Below the pieces are notes generated by a model, which did not search any database, had not been told where the DNA came from, and was given only the letters and a program-made list of their open reading frames with translations. This document shows, in pieces, positions 8,269 through 15,364 of a stretch of 29,136 bases of DNA. The translations under genes and the position numbers were made by a program. Position 1 is the first letter of the stretch. Each line of letters opens with the position of its first letter. Source of the DNA: Microbacteriaceae bacterium UBA963 (GTDB taxonomy: Bacteria > Actinomycetota > Actinomycetes > Actinomycetales > Microbacteriaceae); assembly GCA_002292955.1 (NCBI GenBank), contig DBCH01000030.1, forward strand, positions 1 through 29,136. The letters run 5' to 3'.

Positions 8269-8287
8269 TTGTTGGCTGAGAGAACAA
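8269..8287. promoter_or_regulatory. Candidate XylR (ROK) operator in the xylA-regulator intergenic region
   Basis: TTGTT-N9-AACAA lies between the divergent xylA and ROK genes, 35 bases upstream of the xylA start. It has the same spacing as the element before the xylF-like gene. It overlaps the probable xylA -10 box, which is where a repressor would block transcription. Confidence 0.65.
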
Positions 8288-8312
8288 TATACGACAATGG
8301 ACAAGGGCGATA
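8286..8312 (-). promoter_or_regulatory. Probable xylA promoter
   Basis: On the minus strand a TATATT -10 hexamer (plus-strand 8286-8291) is preceded by a 16-base spacer and TTATCG as -35. The -10 overlaps one half of the TTGTT-N9-AACAA element. The -10 match is good and the -35 only moderate. Confidence 0.5.
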
Positions 8313-8390
8313 AGTGCGGTCCAGAAAACCTCCGGGCCGCGATGATTTCTCGTAGAGTTTTTTCTCGGTCACAAGCGAAAGGCGAACAGA

Positions 8391-9614
8391 GTGACACCAG
8401 CCACTTCTGCGCCCAAACCGCAGCCATCTGTGATGGGCAGTAACCGCGATCTCGTTCGTCAACACAACCTGTCGGCGGTTCTTCGTCTGCTGCGCAAACA
8501 CGGAACCATGTCGCGCTCGTCGCTGGCCCAACGCACCGAATTGAATCGGTCGACCATTTCAGACCTCGTGACCGAGCTCGAAGAACTCGGCCTAATCCAC
8601 GAGACCGAGGCTTCCGACCGCACCGGCGTGGGGCGGCCTTCACTGATGGTTTCGCTCACCGATGACGTGGTGGTTTTTGCCGTAAACCCCGAAACGGACG
8701 CCACCACGGTCGGACTCATCACGCTCTCGGGAAACGTTCTTCGCAAAGAGCGCATTGCCACTGCAAGCTCACCCGAGCCCCGCGATGCGGTGCGCGACGC
8801 CGGCGAAATGATTGCGCTATTGAGAAAAGATCTCCCCGCGCATGTGCGCGTTGCCGGCGTCGGCGTGGCGGTGCCCGGTCAGGTCCGGGTGGGCGACGGC
8901 GTCATACGTCTCGCCCCACATCTCAACTGGGTCGAGGTGCCGTTCTCAAGCATGCTCAACCAGGTCACCGGACTGCCCGTGGTGATTGACAACGACGCCA
9001 GCCTAGGCTCGATCGCCGAGCGCGATTACGGGGCCGGTCGTGGCTTCAGCGAAATCATCTACATGTTTGGAGGCGCCGGCGGAATCGGCGGGGGAATTAT
9101 CCACGCGGGTTCCTTGTTGCGTGGCTCGGCGGGATATGCGGGCGAGCTCGGGCACGTCCGCATATCCGACGTGCCCCGTGATGACTACTCGGGTCTTCAG
9201 GGCACGCTCGAAGCACTCGTCAAGCGCGATGAACTGCTCGGCGCCCTGGGCATTGCCACAGCAGGTGACGACGAGCTAGCCTCGCGACTTGTTGCCCCAC
9301 TCAGCGGCAGGGTAAAGAAACTCCTCGAAGGCCAGATCGACGCCCTCGCCATTGCCATCGGTAACTTCGTAAATATTTTCAATCCGGAGATCGTGGTGCT
9401 CTCGGGCTACCTCGCTGTTCTCTTCGGCTATGACTCCGATCGCCTGCTCAGTCGATTCCGTTGGAGCACGCTCAACGCTCCTCAAGATCGACTCATTGTG
9501 CGAACAGGCGAGCTAGGACCCAACCAGCTCATGATTGGAGCCGCCGGCCTTGCTTTTGCCCCGCTCGTCGCTCAGCCCGCGAGCACGCAACTCTTCCCTG
9601 CCCACACCAAGTAA
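8391..9614 (+). CDS. ROK-family transcriptional repressor, probable xylose regulator (XylR-type)
   Basis: The 407-residue protein has an N-terminal winged helix-turn-helix at about 20-90 (SRSSLAQRTELNRSTISDLV, then GLI and a GVGRPS wing). A ROK sugar-binding domain follows, with DNDASLGSIAE near 200 and GELGHV at 251-256. The usual ROK zinc motif CxCGxxGCxE is not present: after H255 the matching stretch reads DVPRDDYSGLQGTLE, with no cysteine. Sugar sensing should still be possible, but metal-dependent structuring is doubtful. The start is GTG 8391 with AAAGGCG upstream; ATG 8433 is an alternative. Divergent position to xylA makes control of xylose genes the likely role. Confidence 0.9.
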   Translation: MTPATSAPKPQPSVMGSNRDLVRQHNLSAVLRLLRKHGTMSRSSLAQRTELNRSTISDLVTELEELGLIHETEASDRTGVGRPSLMVSLTDDVVVFAVNPETDATTVGLITLSGNVLRKERIATASSPEPRDAVRDAGEMIALLRKDLPAHVRVAGVGVAVPGQVRVGDGVIRLAPHLNWVEVPFSSMLNQVTGLPVVIDNDASLGSIAERDYGAGRGFSEIIYMFGGAGGIGGGIIHAGSLLRGSAGYAGELGHVRISDVPRDDYSGLQGTLEALVKRDELLGALGIATAGDDELASRLVAPLSGRVKKLLEGQIDALAIAIGNFVNIFNPEIVVLSGYLAVLFGYDSDRLLSRFRWSTLNAPQDRLIVRTGELGPNQLMIGAAGLAFAPLVAQPASTQLFPAHTK

Positions 9615-9647
9615 ACCCGGCTCGCAAAACCCCTCGAAAGGATTACC

Positions 9648-10691
9648 GTGTCTACTCTGCACCTGCCCGCGCCCCACATCGTCGATCCCGCCAGCGTTCC
9701 TGCGCTCCGCTGGGGAATAATCGGTCCGGGCGGTATTGCGCAGACCTTTGCCGACTCAGTGCACAAACACTCGACGCAGCGCATTGTCGCCGTAGCGTCA
9801 CAAACACCCGGTAAAGCAGAGGCCTTCGCTAGGCCTCGGCAGATTGAGCACGCCCTCACGTCTTATCGGGAGCTTGTCGATCACCCCGACGTTGACGTGG
9901 TTTACGTCGCCACCACTCACGAGTTTCACCGTGAGCACGCGGAATTAGCTATTTCGGCCGGCAAACACGTGCTCATCGAGAAGCCTCTGGCCCTCAACGC
10001 GGAAGATGCTGAGTCTGTCCGCGCGACAGCTGCCGCCGCTGGCGTGCTGGCCATGGAAGCAATGTGGACGCGCTACCTTCCTCAGTCCGACATCATCCGT
10101 CGAGTTCTCGCCGACGGCATGCTCGGCGACATCGAGTTGGTCCTCACAGATTTTGGACAAGACCTTCGCATGATTCCGCGCCTCGTGAATCCGGTCAGTG
10201 GCGGTGCGCTTCTCGACTTAGGAATCTATAACTTTGCCTTCAGCTCACTTGTACTCGGCGACGCCCAGAAGGTGAGCGCGGTGGGAACACTCACCGAGAC
10301 CGGCGTTGACGACACCACTTCAAGTCTGATGACCTACGAGAACGGGGCGAAGGCTATCGCCAACGTCACGCTCTCGTCGTTTACCCCCACCGCGGCATCT
10401 ATCGCAGGAACAGCAGGGCTGCTGCGAGTTGATGGCCCCTTCTTCACGCCGACCGGGCTCCAGCTTTACCCCGCCGAATTCAACTCGCCGCCTGTCGCCA
10501 CGTGGCAGGATGCGTCCGGAATCGCGGCGCACGAAGGATTGTGCTACCAAGCAACCGCGCTCGCGTCGTTTGTGGAACAGAAGCTAACGGATTCCCCACT
10601 TCGCCCGCTCGCCCAAGCAGTCGCCGACATCGAACTCATTACTCAGGCGCGCCACCAGGTCGGCGCGTATCTAACCGGCGAGCGCCGTTAG
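9648..10691 (+). CDS. Gfo/Idh/MocA-family oxidoreductase, dihydrodiol/D-xylose 1-dehydrogenase type
   Basis: The 347-residue NAD(P)-dependent dehydrogenase has an N-terminal Rossmann motif (GIIGPGGIA, 23-31), the family EKP signature at 111-113 (LIEKPLALN) and MEAMWTRYLP just behind. That last motif is characteristic of the dimeric dihydrodiol dehydrogenase/NADP D-xylose dehydrogenase subgroup. The start is GTG 9648 with GAAAGG upstream, 33 nt after the ROK gene, so the two are probably cotranscribed. A role in sugar oxidation is likely; direct oxidation of xylose to xylonolactone is an inference from subgroup and location. The last 21 bases overlap the convergent UPF0303 gene. Confidence 0.88.
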   Translation: MSTLHLPAPHIVDPASVPALRWGIIGPGGIAQTFADSVHKHSTQRIVAVASQTPGKAEAFARPRQIEHALTSYRELVDHPDVDVVYVATTHEFHREHAELAISAGKHVLIEKPLALNAEDAESVRATAAAAGVLAMEAMWTRYLPQSDIIRRVLADGMLGDIELVLTDFGQDLRMIPRLVNPVSGGALLDLGIYNFAFSSLVLGDAQKVSAVGTLTETGVDDTTSSLMTYENGAKAIANVTLSSFTPTAASIAGTAGLLRVDGPFFTPTGLQLYPAEFNSPPVATWQDASGIAAHEGLCYQATALASFVEQKLTDSPLRPLAQAVADIELITQARHQVGAYLTGERR

Positions 10692-11144
10692 TGCTTCAAC
10701 CACCAGAGCGTGGTCGTCCTGCTGGGGAACGCCACTGACAATGACCGAACCCACCACCACGTCGTTGACGATCAGCGGATAGCCGCCACCGGCGGGGGCA
10801 AAGTCAACCTCGTCCAGATTGAGGTCATCGAGCGTCTTGCCCTCAGCGGCCAGTCGCTGGCCCGCCAAGAAGGTTGGCTCGCCCGTGAGCTCAATGAGGT
10901 TGCGCTTGCGACGGATCCAGTTGTCATTGATGGGTGTTGCGCCCGGAAGTGCCACGTGAAACACCTCGTGGTCACCGAGTTTTACCGAGACGGCCATGGG
11001 CCAACCCTTGACGCGTGAGCGCCGAACCAGGTCTTCTCCCAGTGCTACGGCAGCCTCGTGATCCATGGCGGTGAAGCGAAAACGCGCGAACTCGGCTTCG
11101 AGGTCGGCGACGTCGGCGAGTACAGGAATCTCAGATGCGGGCAC
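10671..11144 (-). CDS. UPF0303 / heme-degrading-domain-like protein
   Basis: The 157-residue cytoplasmic protein has the UPF0303 pattern: FRFTAMDHEAAVALGEDLV in the first third, INDNWIRRKRNL in the middle, and FAPAGGGYPLIV followed by VGSVIVSGVPQQDDHALVVEAL at the end. The family shares the GlcG/HbpS fold (PF03928), for which small-molecule or heme binding has been described in some members. Its function in this organism is unknown. It starts with GTG at 11144 with a weak Shine-Dalgarno and is divergent from the Gly-rich protein gene. Its stop lies inside the coding end of the oxidoreductase gene. Confidence 0.85.
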   Translation of the reverse strand: MPASEIPVLADVADLEAEFARFRFTAMDHEAAVALGEDLVRRSRVKGWPMAVSVKLGDHEVFHVALPGATPINDNWIRRKRNLIELTGEPTFLAGQRLAAEGKTLDDLNLDEVDFAPAGGGYPLIVNDVVVGSVIVSGVPQQDDHALVVEALTALAG

Positions 11145-11238
11145 AGAAACAAACCTATCGCGTGCGCAATTGGTCGCAGATGTTCGACTTGTCGGTTTGT
11201 CTCACGAATTTCTCAGACTTGCTCCCTACGTTGTAGCC

Positions 11239-11931
11239 ATGGGATTTCTTGATCGCCTTTTTGGCACAAATTCAGACGATGAATACCGCGAAACAACGAA
11301 CCGAGTGCGGGTAGCTTCGGCGGCTCGGTCAGAAGACGAAGTGGCCGTAGAGCGTTACCGTTACCTTCTGCGCACGGCGCCACCCGAGACCATCGAAAAG
11401 GTGCACGAAGAAGCTTTCACGAAACTGACCCCCGAGCAGCGCAAGATGCTCTTTACTCAGCTTTCTGCCGATGCTCCTCGTGGCGAGGCGCCCAAGGCGG
11501 ACGACGCACACTCACTGGCTGTTTCGGCAACGCGGTCTGAGATGCGCCGGCCCGGAACAATGGAGAAGTCACTGGGCAACGTGAGCGCGGCCAATGGCCA
11601 GGCTGGCGGACCAGCTGGTGGCGGCGCTCCCGGATTCGGATCGATGTTCGGGAGTTCGCTTCTGGGCAGCATTGCGGGTTACGTGATCGCCTCCACCCTG
11701 ATGAGCGCCTTCCTGCCGTCATTCGCGGGCGATCCCGGTGCGGGCGACAGTTCGCAGGCGGGCTCCGAAGGCGGAGACGGTTCGGGAGACGCTGGAGCTG
11801 GCGGCGGAGAGTCCTCGGGAGAGTTCGCCTCGGCAGATGGCGGCGGATTCGATGGCGGCGGAATGGCCGATGGTGGTTTCGGCGACGGTGGCTTTGGCGA
11901 CTTCGGCGGCATGGGCGACTTCGGCCTCTAG
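11239..11931 (+). CDS. Conserved actinobacterial protein with Gly-rich C-terminus
   Basis: The product has 230 residues. The N-terminus is MGFLDRLFG, followed by a conserved acidic-basic block, YRYLLRTAPPETIEKVHEEA and LTPEQRKMLF, and then the ATRSEMRRPGTMEKS segment. A single possible membrane segment lies near 140-165 (GSSLLGSIAGYVIASTLMSAF). The last 65 residues are almost only Gly, Asp, Ser, Ala and Phe. I recall similar actinobacterial proteins, often mislabelled as cation-transporting ATPase; nothing in the sequence supports ATPase activity. The reading frame continues upstream to 11065, but that part is antisense to the UPF0303 gene and the family start is MGFLDRLFG. No clear Shine-Dalgarno is seen, so translation may be leaderless. 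Confidence 0.8.
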   Translation: MGFLDRLFGTNSDDEYRETTNRVRVASAARSEDEVAVERYRYLLRTAPPETIEKVHEEAFTKLTPEQRKMLFTQLSADAPRGEAPKADDAHSLAVSATRSEMRRPGTMEKSLGNVSAANGQAGGPAGGGAPGFGSMFGSSLLGSIAGYVIASTLMSAFLPSFAGDPGAGDSSQAGSEGGDGSGDAGAGGGESSGEFASADGGGFDGGGMADGGFGDGGFGDFGGMGDFGL

Positions 11932-11999
11932 AAAGTCCCTCCCAGTTCGATTCCCTCACCTGATTTTGGCGTGTAAACTCCCTTTCTAGGTGGCGTCAT

Positions 12000-12015
12000 T
12001 GTGGCGTTCGCCACA
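12000..12015 (+). other. Short hairpin in the 5' leader of the Ig-like surface protein gene
   Basis: TGTGGC-GTTC-GCCACA forms a perfect 6-bp stem with a tetraloop, 24 bases upstream of the GTG start. A TGTAAACT extended -10-like sequence lies further upstream near 11971-11979. Function is unknown; it could stabilise the leader RNA. Confidence 0.4.
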
Positions 12016-12039
12016 GAGGTTTTTCCGTGAAAGGAATGC

Positions 12040-13539
12040 GTGTTGTTTACCCGTCGCTTCGCCGTGATTGGCGCTACTGCTCTTGCCCTCGTTGCGGGCG
12101 TTACGGGAACTCCCCTGGCAGCGTATGCTGCCACGTCGTCAGTGGTGCCAACGTCGAACACGGTCGAAAGCCAGGACTGCCACGATCCGTCGCGCACCTC
12201 CAACAAGCGTTACATGTTCGACGGCGATGTCATTACGGTCAACTTTTTGAACTGCAATACCAATTACGCCTATGGCTACTCATCCCCGTACCCCACCTAT
12301 GCCATAAATTATGGCGATGTTTACGTGAACGTGGCTAGCTCCGACGGTGGTCCCACCGGCCCTGTAGCCCCTGTAGCCGGAGCAAACTACTCGGTGCCTG
12401 CTTTCGACCGAAATTGTGTCAAGGTCAGTCCCACGGCGGCCGACCCGGTGAACTGGAGTAGCATTTCCCCGAACATCCCTCGGATCACCTCAACGATGAC
12501 CAGCGCGGTAACCGCAGAATACGGTACCTTCATCTATGACAAGGGAACGGCATGCGGTGGCGCGTCAGGGTTTGACCGCCAGCAGATTGTTTACGGGATG
12601 TTGCCCGTTCAGCCTCAAGTGACCACGGCATTTGCCGCGCCTAGTGCGCTGCTTAATTCTCCGGTAAGTCTCGTGATCACCGTGAGCAACACCCAGGTGT
12701 TCCGTGCGGGGACTTACGGCACGTTCACCGGCCTGGGATTCACACTGGCACTTCCTGCGGGGGCCACGGGAGACGCGAGTGGCGCATCCACAACCTGTCG
12801 CGGGGGGTCGGTCACGACACCGTCGGGCAACACGCAGATTCAGCTCAGTGGCGCCAGCCTCGGCGGTGCGGGGCACTCGACCGAGGCGTCGTGCACAGTG
12901 ACGGTACCTGTCACCTTCACAACGGAAGGCGCGAAGGCGCTCACATCGGCCTCGCTCATTGCCGGCGCAACGAACCGCGGAAACATCTACAACAACACGG
13001 CGGACTTCAACAAGGTCGCCGCGAACGTTACCGTTTCATCGGCCATCATTTCTCCGGCGACACAGAACCTTTCGGGTAACGCCGGCGCGGCCATCACGCC
13101 AACCACGCCGTTCACCCCGCAAGGTTTGACGGCGCCGATCACATACTCAATCTCTCCCGCCCTGCCGGACGGTCTCAGCATTAACCCTCAGTCAGGAGTT
13201 GTTTCCGGCACCCCGAAGAACCAACAGGACGCCCTGACCTACACGATTACCGCCAGCGACGGCTCGAAGTCTGCGACCGCTCAAGTCACCATCACAATTG
13301 CGGCCGGTGGTGGCGGAGGCGGCGGCCTGCCCGACACTGGCACATCGCTCGCGATTGTGGGCGCCACCCTCGGCACCGCCATGCTTCTCTACATGCTCGC
13401 CCTCTTTATCTTCCGCGGCCGTCGTCAACTTGGCTTCCTCGCCGTGAACGATCAGGTCTCGGCCCGCATGGCTCAACTCGACGCCATGCTCACCCGCATG
13501 GAAGACAACGCACGTCGCCGGCGCAACCGTCGACGCTAA
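12040..13539 (+). CDS. Secreted Ig-like surface protein with LPDTG motif and membrane anchor
   Basis: The 499-residue product starts with a Sec signal peptide (cleavage expected after AYA, about residue 30). Six or more cysteines follow in the N-terminal half. Residues around 195-330 resemble DUF11-type adhesin repeats (GLGFTLALPAGATG and a conserved Cys pair). Residues about 335-420 form a putative Ig/cadherin-like He_PIG domain (ITYSISPALPDGLSINP, VVSGTP, ASDGSKSATAQVTIT). A Gly linker, LPDTG at 430-434 and a transmembrane helix (about 437-458) come next, then a roughly 40-residue Arg-rich tail. The tail is far longer than that of normal sortase substrates. GTG 12040 is used, with AAAGGAA upstream; TTG 12043 is equally possible. 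Likely a cell-surface or adhesion protein. Confidence 0.85.
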   Translation: MLFTRRFAVIGATALALVAGVTGTPLAAYAATSSVVPTSNTVESQDCHDPSRTSNKRYMFDGDVITVNFLNCNTNYAYGYSSPYPTYAINYGDVYVNVASSDGGPTGPVAPVAGANYSVPAFDRNCVKVSPTAADPVNWSSISPNIPRITSTMTSAVTAEYGTFIYDKGTACGGASGFDRQQIVYGMLPVQPQVTTAFAAPSALLNSPVSLVITVSNTQVFRAGTYGTFTGLGFTLALPAGATGDASGASTTCRGGSVTTPSGNTQIQLSGASLGGAGHSTEASCTVTVPVTFTTEGAKALTSASLIAGATNRGNIYNNTADFNKVAANVTVSSAIISPATQNLSGNAGAAITPTTPFTPQGLTAPITYSISPALPDGLSINPQSGVVSGTPKNQQDALTYTITASDGSKSATAQVTITIAAGGGGGGGLPDTGTSLAIVGATLGTAMLLYMLALFIFRGRRQLGFLAVNDQVSARMAQLDAMLTRMEDNARRRRNRRR

Positions 13540-13550
13540 TAGTCATCATG

Positions 13551-13584
13551 AAAGGGCCTCGGGGTGAACCCCCGGGGCCCTTTT
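13551..13584. terminator. Intrinsic terminator between convergent genes
   Basis: AAAGGGCC...GGGG-TGAA-CCCC...GGCCCTTTT forms a long GC-rich stem with TGAA loop and a T4 tail, 12 bases after the stop codon of the surface-protein gene. It lies between that gene and the convergent trhA gene. On the minus strand the tail is only CCCTTTC, so it is stronger for the plus strand. Confidence 0.9.
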
Positions 13585-13597
13585 CTTGCGGGAGCCG

Positions 13598-14317
13598 CTA
13601 CCAGAAGTAGGCGGGGTTCAGCGCGATTAGCAGCACGGCCGTCCAATGGCAGAGGAACGCCACGAGGGTGAGCGTGTGAAAGATCTCGTGAAAACCAAAA
13701 ACGCCCGGCACGGGGTTGGGGCGCTTCATGGCGTAGATTACGGCGCCGGCGGTGTATGCGGCGCCGCCAACCATGATGAGCACCATCATGGCCACGTTGG
13801 CGTTCACGAGGTCAACGACGTACATCATGGCCGCCCAGCCCAGCAGGAGGTAGAGGGGCACGTAGAGCCAGCGCGGAGCGTGAATCCAAAACATGCGAAA
13901 ACCGATGCCGAGCAGTGCGCCACTCCACACGAGAATCAGCAGCAGAAATCCCTTGTCGAAGGGCAGAGCCATCACTGCGAGCGGCGTGTAGGTGCCGGCA
14001 ATCAGCAGGAAGATGTTGGCGTGATCAAAGCGCTTGAGGAGGACGCGTGTGCGCGGCTTCCAATTGAAGCGGTGATAGAGCGATGAGATCCCGAAAAGCA
14101 GGATTGAGGTGAGGGCAAAGACGGCCGAACTCCACTTGGCCGACAACCCGTCGGCCAGCACCACGAGCACGATTCCGGCGGCAATGGCGACCGGGAGAGT
14201 TCCCGTGTGAATCCAGCCGCGCCAGAGCGGCTTGGGCTCGTCTTCGGGCAGCGGAGCAGCAGCCTCCAGCAGCGGAAGGCTCGGTACGCGTGGCTCAAAC
14301 TCTTCGGTGTCTGCCAC
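13598..14317 (-). CDS. trhA: Hemolysin III / PAQR family membrane protein TrhA
   Basis: The 239-residue protein has seven hydrophobic segments. It carries the conserved PAQR-type metal-site residues: SSLYHRF in the first third, RFDHANIFLLIAGTYTP in the middle, and FGFHEIFHTLTL near the C-terminus, the three histidine-bearing blocks of this family. Bacterial TrhA/YqfA proteins act in membrane energy or fluidity homeostasis; haemolysis is not the cellular role. The start is GTG 14317 with AAAGGGG upstream. It is the last gene of a four-gene minus-strand unit, 29 nt after the nitrilase-family gene. Confidence 0.93.
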   Translation of the reverse strand: MADTEEFEPRVPSLPLLEAAAPLPEDEPKPLWRGWIHTGTLPVAIAAGIVLVVLADGLSAKWSSAVFALTSILLFGISSLYHRFNWKPRTRVLLKRFDHANIFLLIAGTYTPLAVMALPFDKGFLLLILVWSGALLGIGFRMFWIHAPRWLYVPLYLLLGWAAMMYVVDLVNANVAMMVLIMVGGAAYTAGAVIYAMKRPNPVPGVFGFHEIFHTLTLVAFLCHWTAVLLIALNPAYFW

Positions 14318-14346
14318 GCGTCCCCTTTCGACGGGTCGCCTTCAGC

Positions 14347-15360
14347 CTAAGCCGTGCGGTCTGAGTTAACCCCGGCAATGCCTCCGTCAACACCACGGCC
14401 GTCGGGACCGCGGGGGTTTCCCACCGGCTGAGCCAAATTTCCGTAGGTGTCGGGCCGACGAGTGGCCAGGAACGGAAACAGGTCCAGCCAGTCCCGGCGC
14501 TGATCGAGGTCGAGATCCGCCACCAGCACGGCGTCCTCGGCCCGGCCTGCCTCAACAAGTACGCGCCCGTAGGGGTCGGAGATGAACGACGATCCGTAGA
14601 AGTCGATGAGCCCCTCATTGCCCCAGCGATTGGGCACCACCATAAACGTTCCGCTGTTGATGCCGTTAGCGGTAATCACGTGTCGCCAGAGGGGGGCCGT
14701 GTCGAACTCGGGGTGATCCGGTTCGCTGCCGATGGCTGTGGCATAAACGAGAACCTCTGCCCCGGCGAGGGAGTAGGCCCTGGTGACCTCGGGAAACCAC
14801 TCGTCCCAGCACGTGGGCATGCCCAGCTTGAGTGGCGTAGGGCCTGCCGTAACGGCATAAACGGGGTAGGAGTCTGTGTCGGGTCCGGCCGCAAAGTACT
14901 CGTCTTCGTAATACCCCGCGGTAACGGGGATGTGCAGTTTGCGGGTGCGTCCGTGCAGGTTGCCCGCAGGGTCGACGAGGATGGCCGTGTTGTAACCGCG
15001 GCCGTCGGCCAGCTCCACCGATTCAAAAAGGCTCGCGTGCACCCAGATGCTGTGCTCGCGCGCCGCCTCAGCGGCCAGAGCGAAAGTGGGGCCGTCGGTC
15101 AACGACTCGGCCACGGCCCGCGGAAGTCCCGAAGGTCGCGTATCGGCCATGTATCGACTCAGCGTGAGCTCAGGGAGAAACACAATCTGCGCGCCCGCCT
15201 CGGCCGCCAACCGGATGCCCTCCCGAATGTTTGCCGCGTGTTTTTGCGGCTCAGGCACCCAGTGACATTGCAGCGCGGCCACACGAACCGGCTGACGATC
15301 GGGAGAAAGCACGCGCGAGCGAGAAGGTAACGCCTCGCCGGTGATCACGCGCATCGCCAC
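14347..15360 (-). CDS. Carbon-nitrogen hydrolase (nitrilase superfamily), N-carbamoylputrescine amidase-like
   Basis: The 337-residue cytoplasmic amidohydrolase has the nitrilase catalytic triad: E64 (FLPELTLSRY), K141 (RKLHIP) and C184 (PTCWDEWFPE). The CWDEWFPE context and GYYEDEYF fit the N-carbamoylputrescine amidase/beta-ureidopropionase branch more than true nitrilases, although the exact substrate cannot be assigned. An unusual Gly/Asp-rich C-terminal tail follows the catalytic domain. GTG 15360 is preferred because GGAG lies seven bases upstream; ATG 15354 is the alternative. The gene begins 4 nt after the AI-2E-family transporter stop, so the two are coupled, hinting at transport and hydrolysis of a related compound. 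Confidence 0.9.
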   Translation of the reverse strand: MAMRVITGEALPSRSRVLSPDRQPVRVAALQCHWVPEPQKHAANIREGIRLAAEAGAQIVFLPELTLSRYMADTRPSGLPRAVAESLTDGPTFALAAEAAREHSIWVHASLFESVELADGRGYNTAILVDPAGNLHGRTRKLHIPVTAGYYEDEYFAAGPDTDSYPVYAVTAGPTPLKLGMPTCWDEWFPEVTRAYSLAGAEVLVYATAIGSEPDHPEFDTAPLWRHVITANGINSGTFMVVPNRWGNEGLIDFYGSSFISDPYGRVLVEAGRAEDAVLVADLDLDQRRDWLDLFPFLATRRPDTYGNLAQPVGNPRGPDGRGVDGGIAGVNSDRTA

Positions 15361-15364
15361 GGAG

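Noticed and set aside
11149..11200. Inverted pair ACAAACC ... GGTTTGT between the UPF0303 and Gly-rich genes
   Set aside because: The arms are only 7 bp with a 38-base spacer. This is compatible with chance, and no second copy elsewhere supports a binding site.
11065..11238. N-terminal extension of the Gly-rich protein
   Set aside because: The added 58 residues are antisense to the UPF0303 gene and its upstream region, and the family start MGFLDRLFG is clear.
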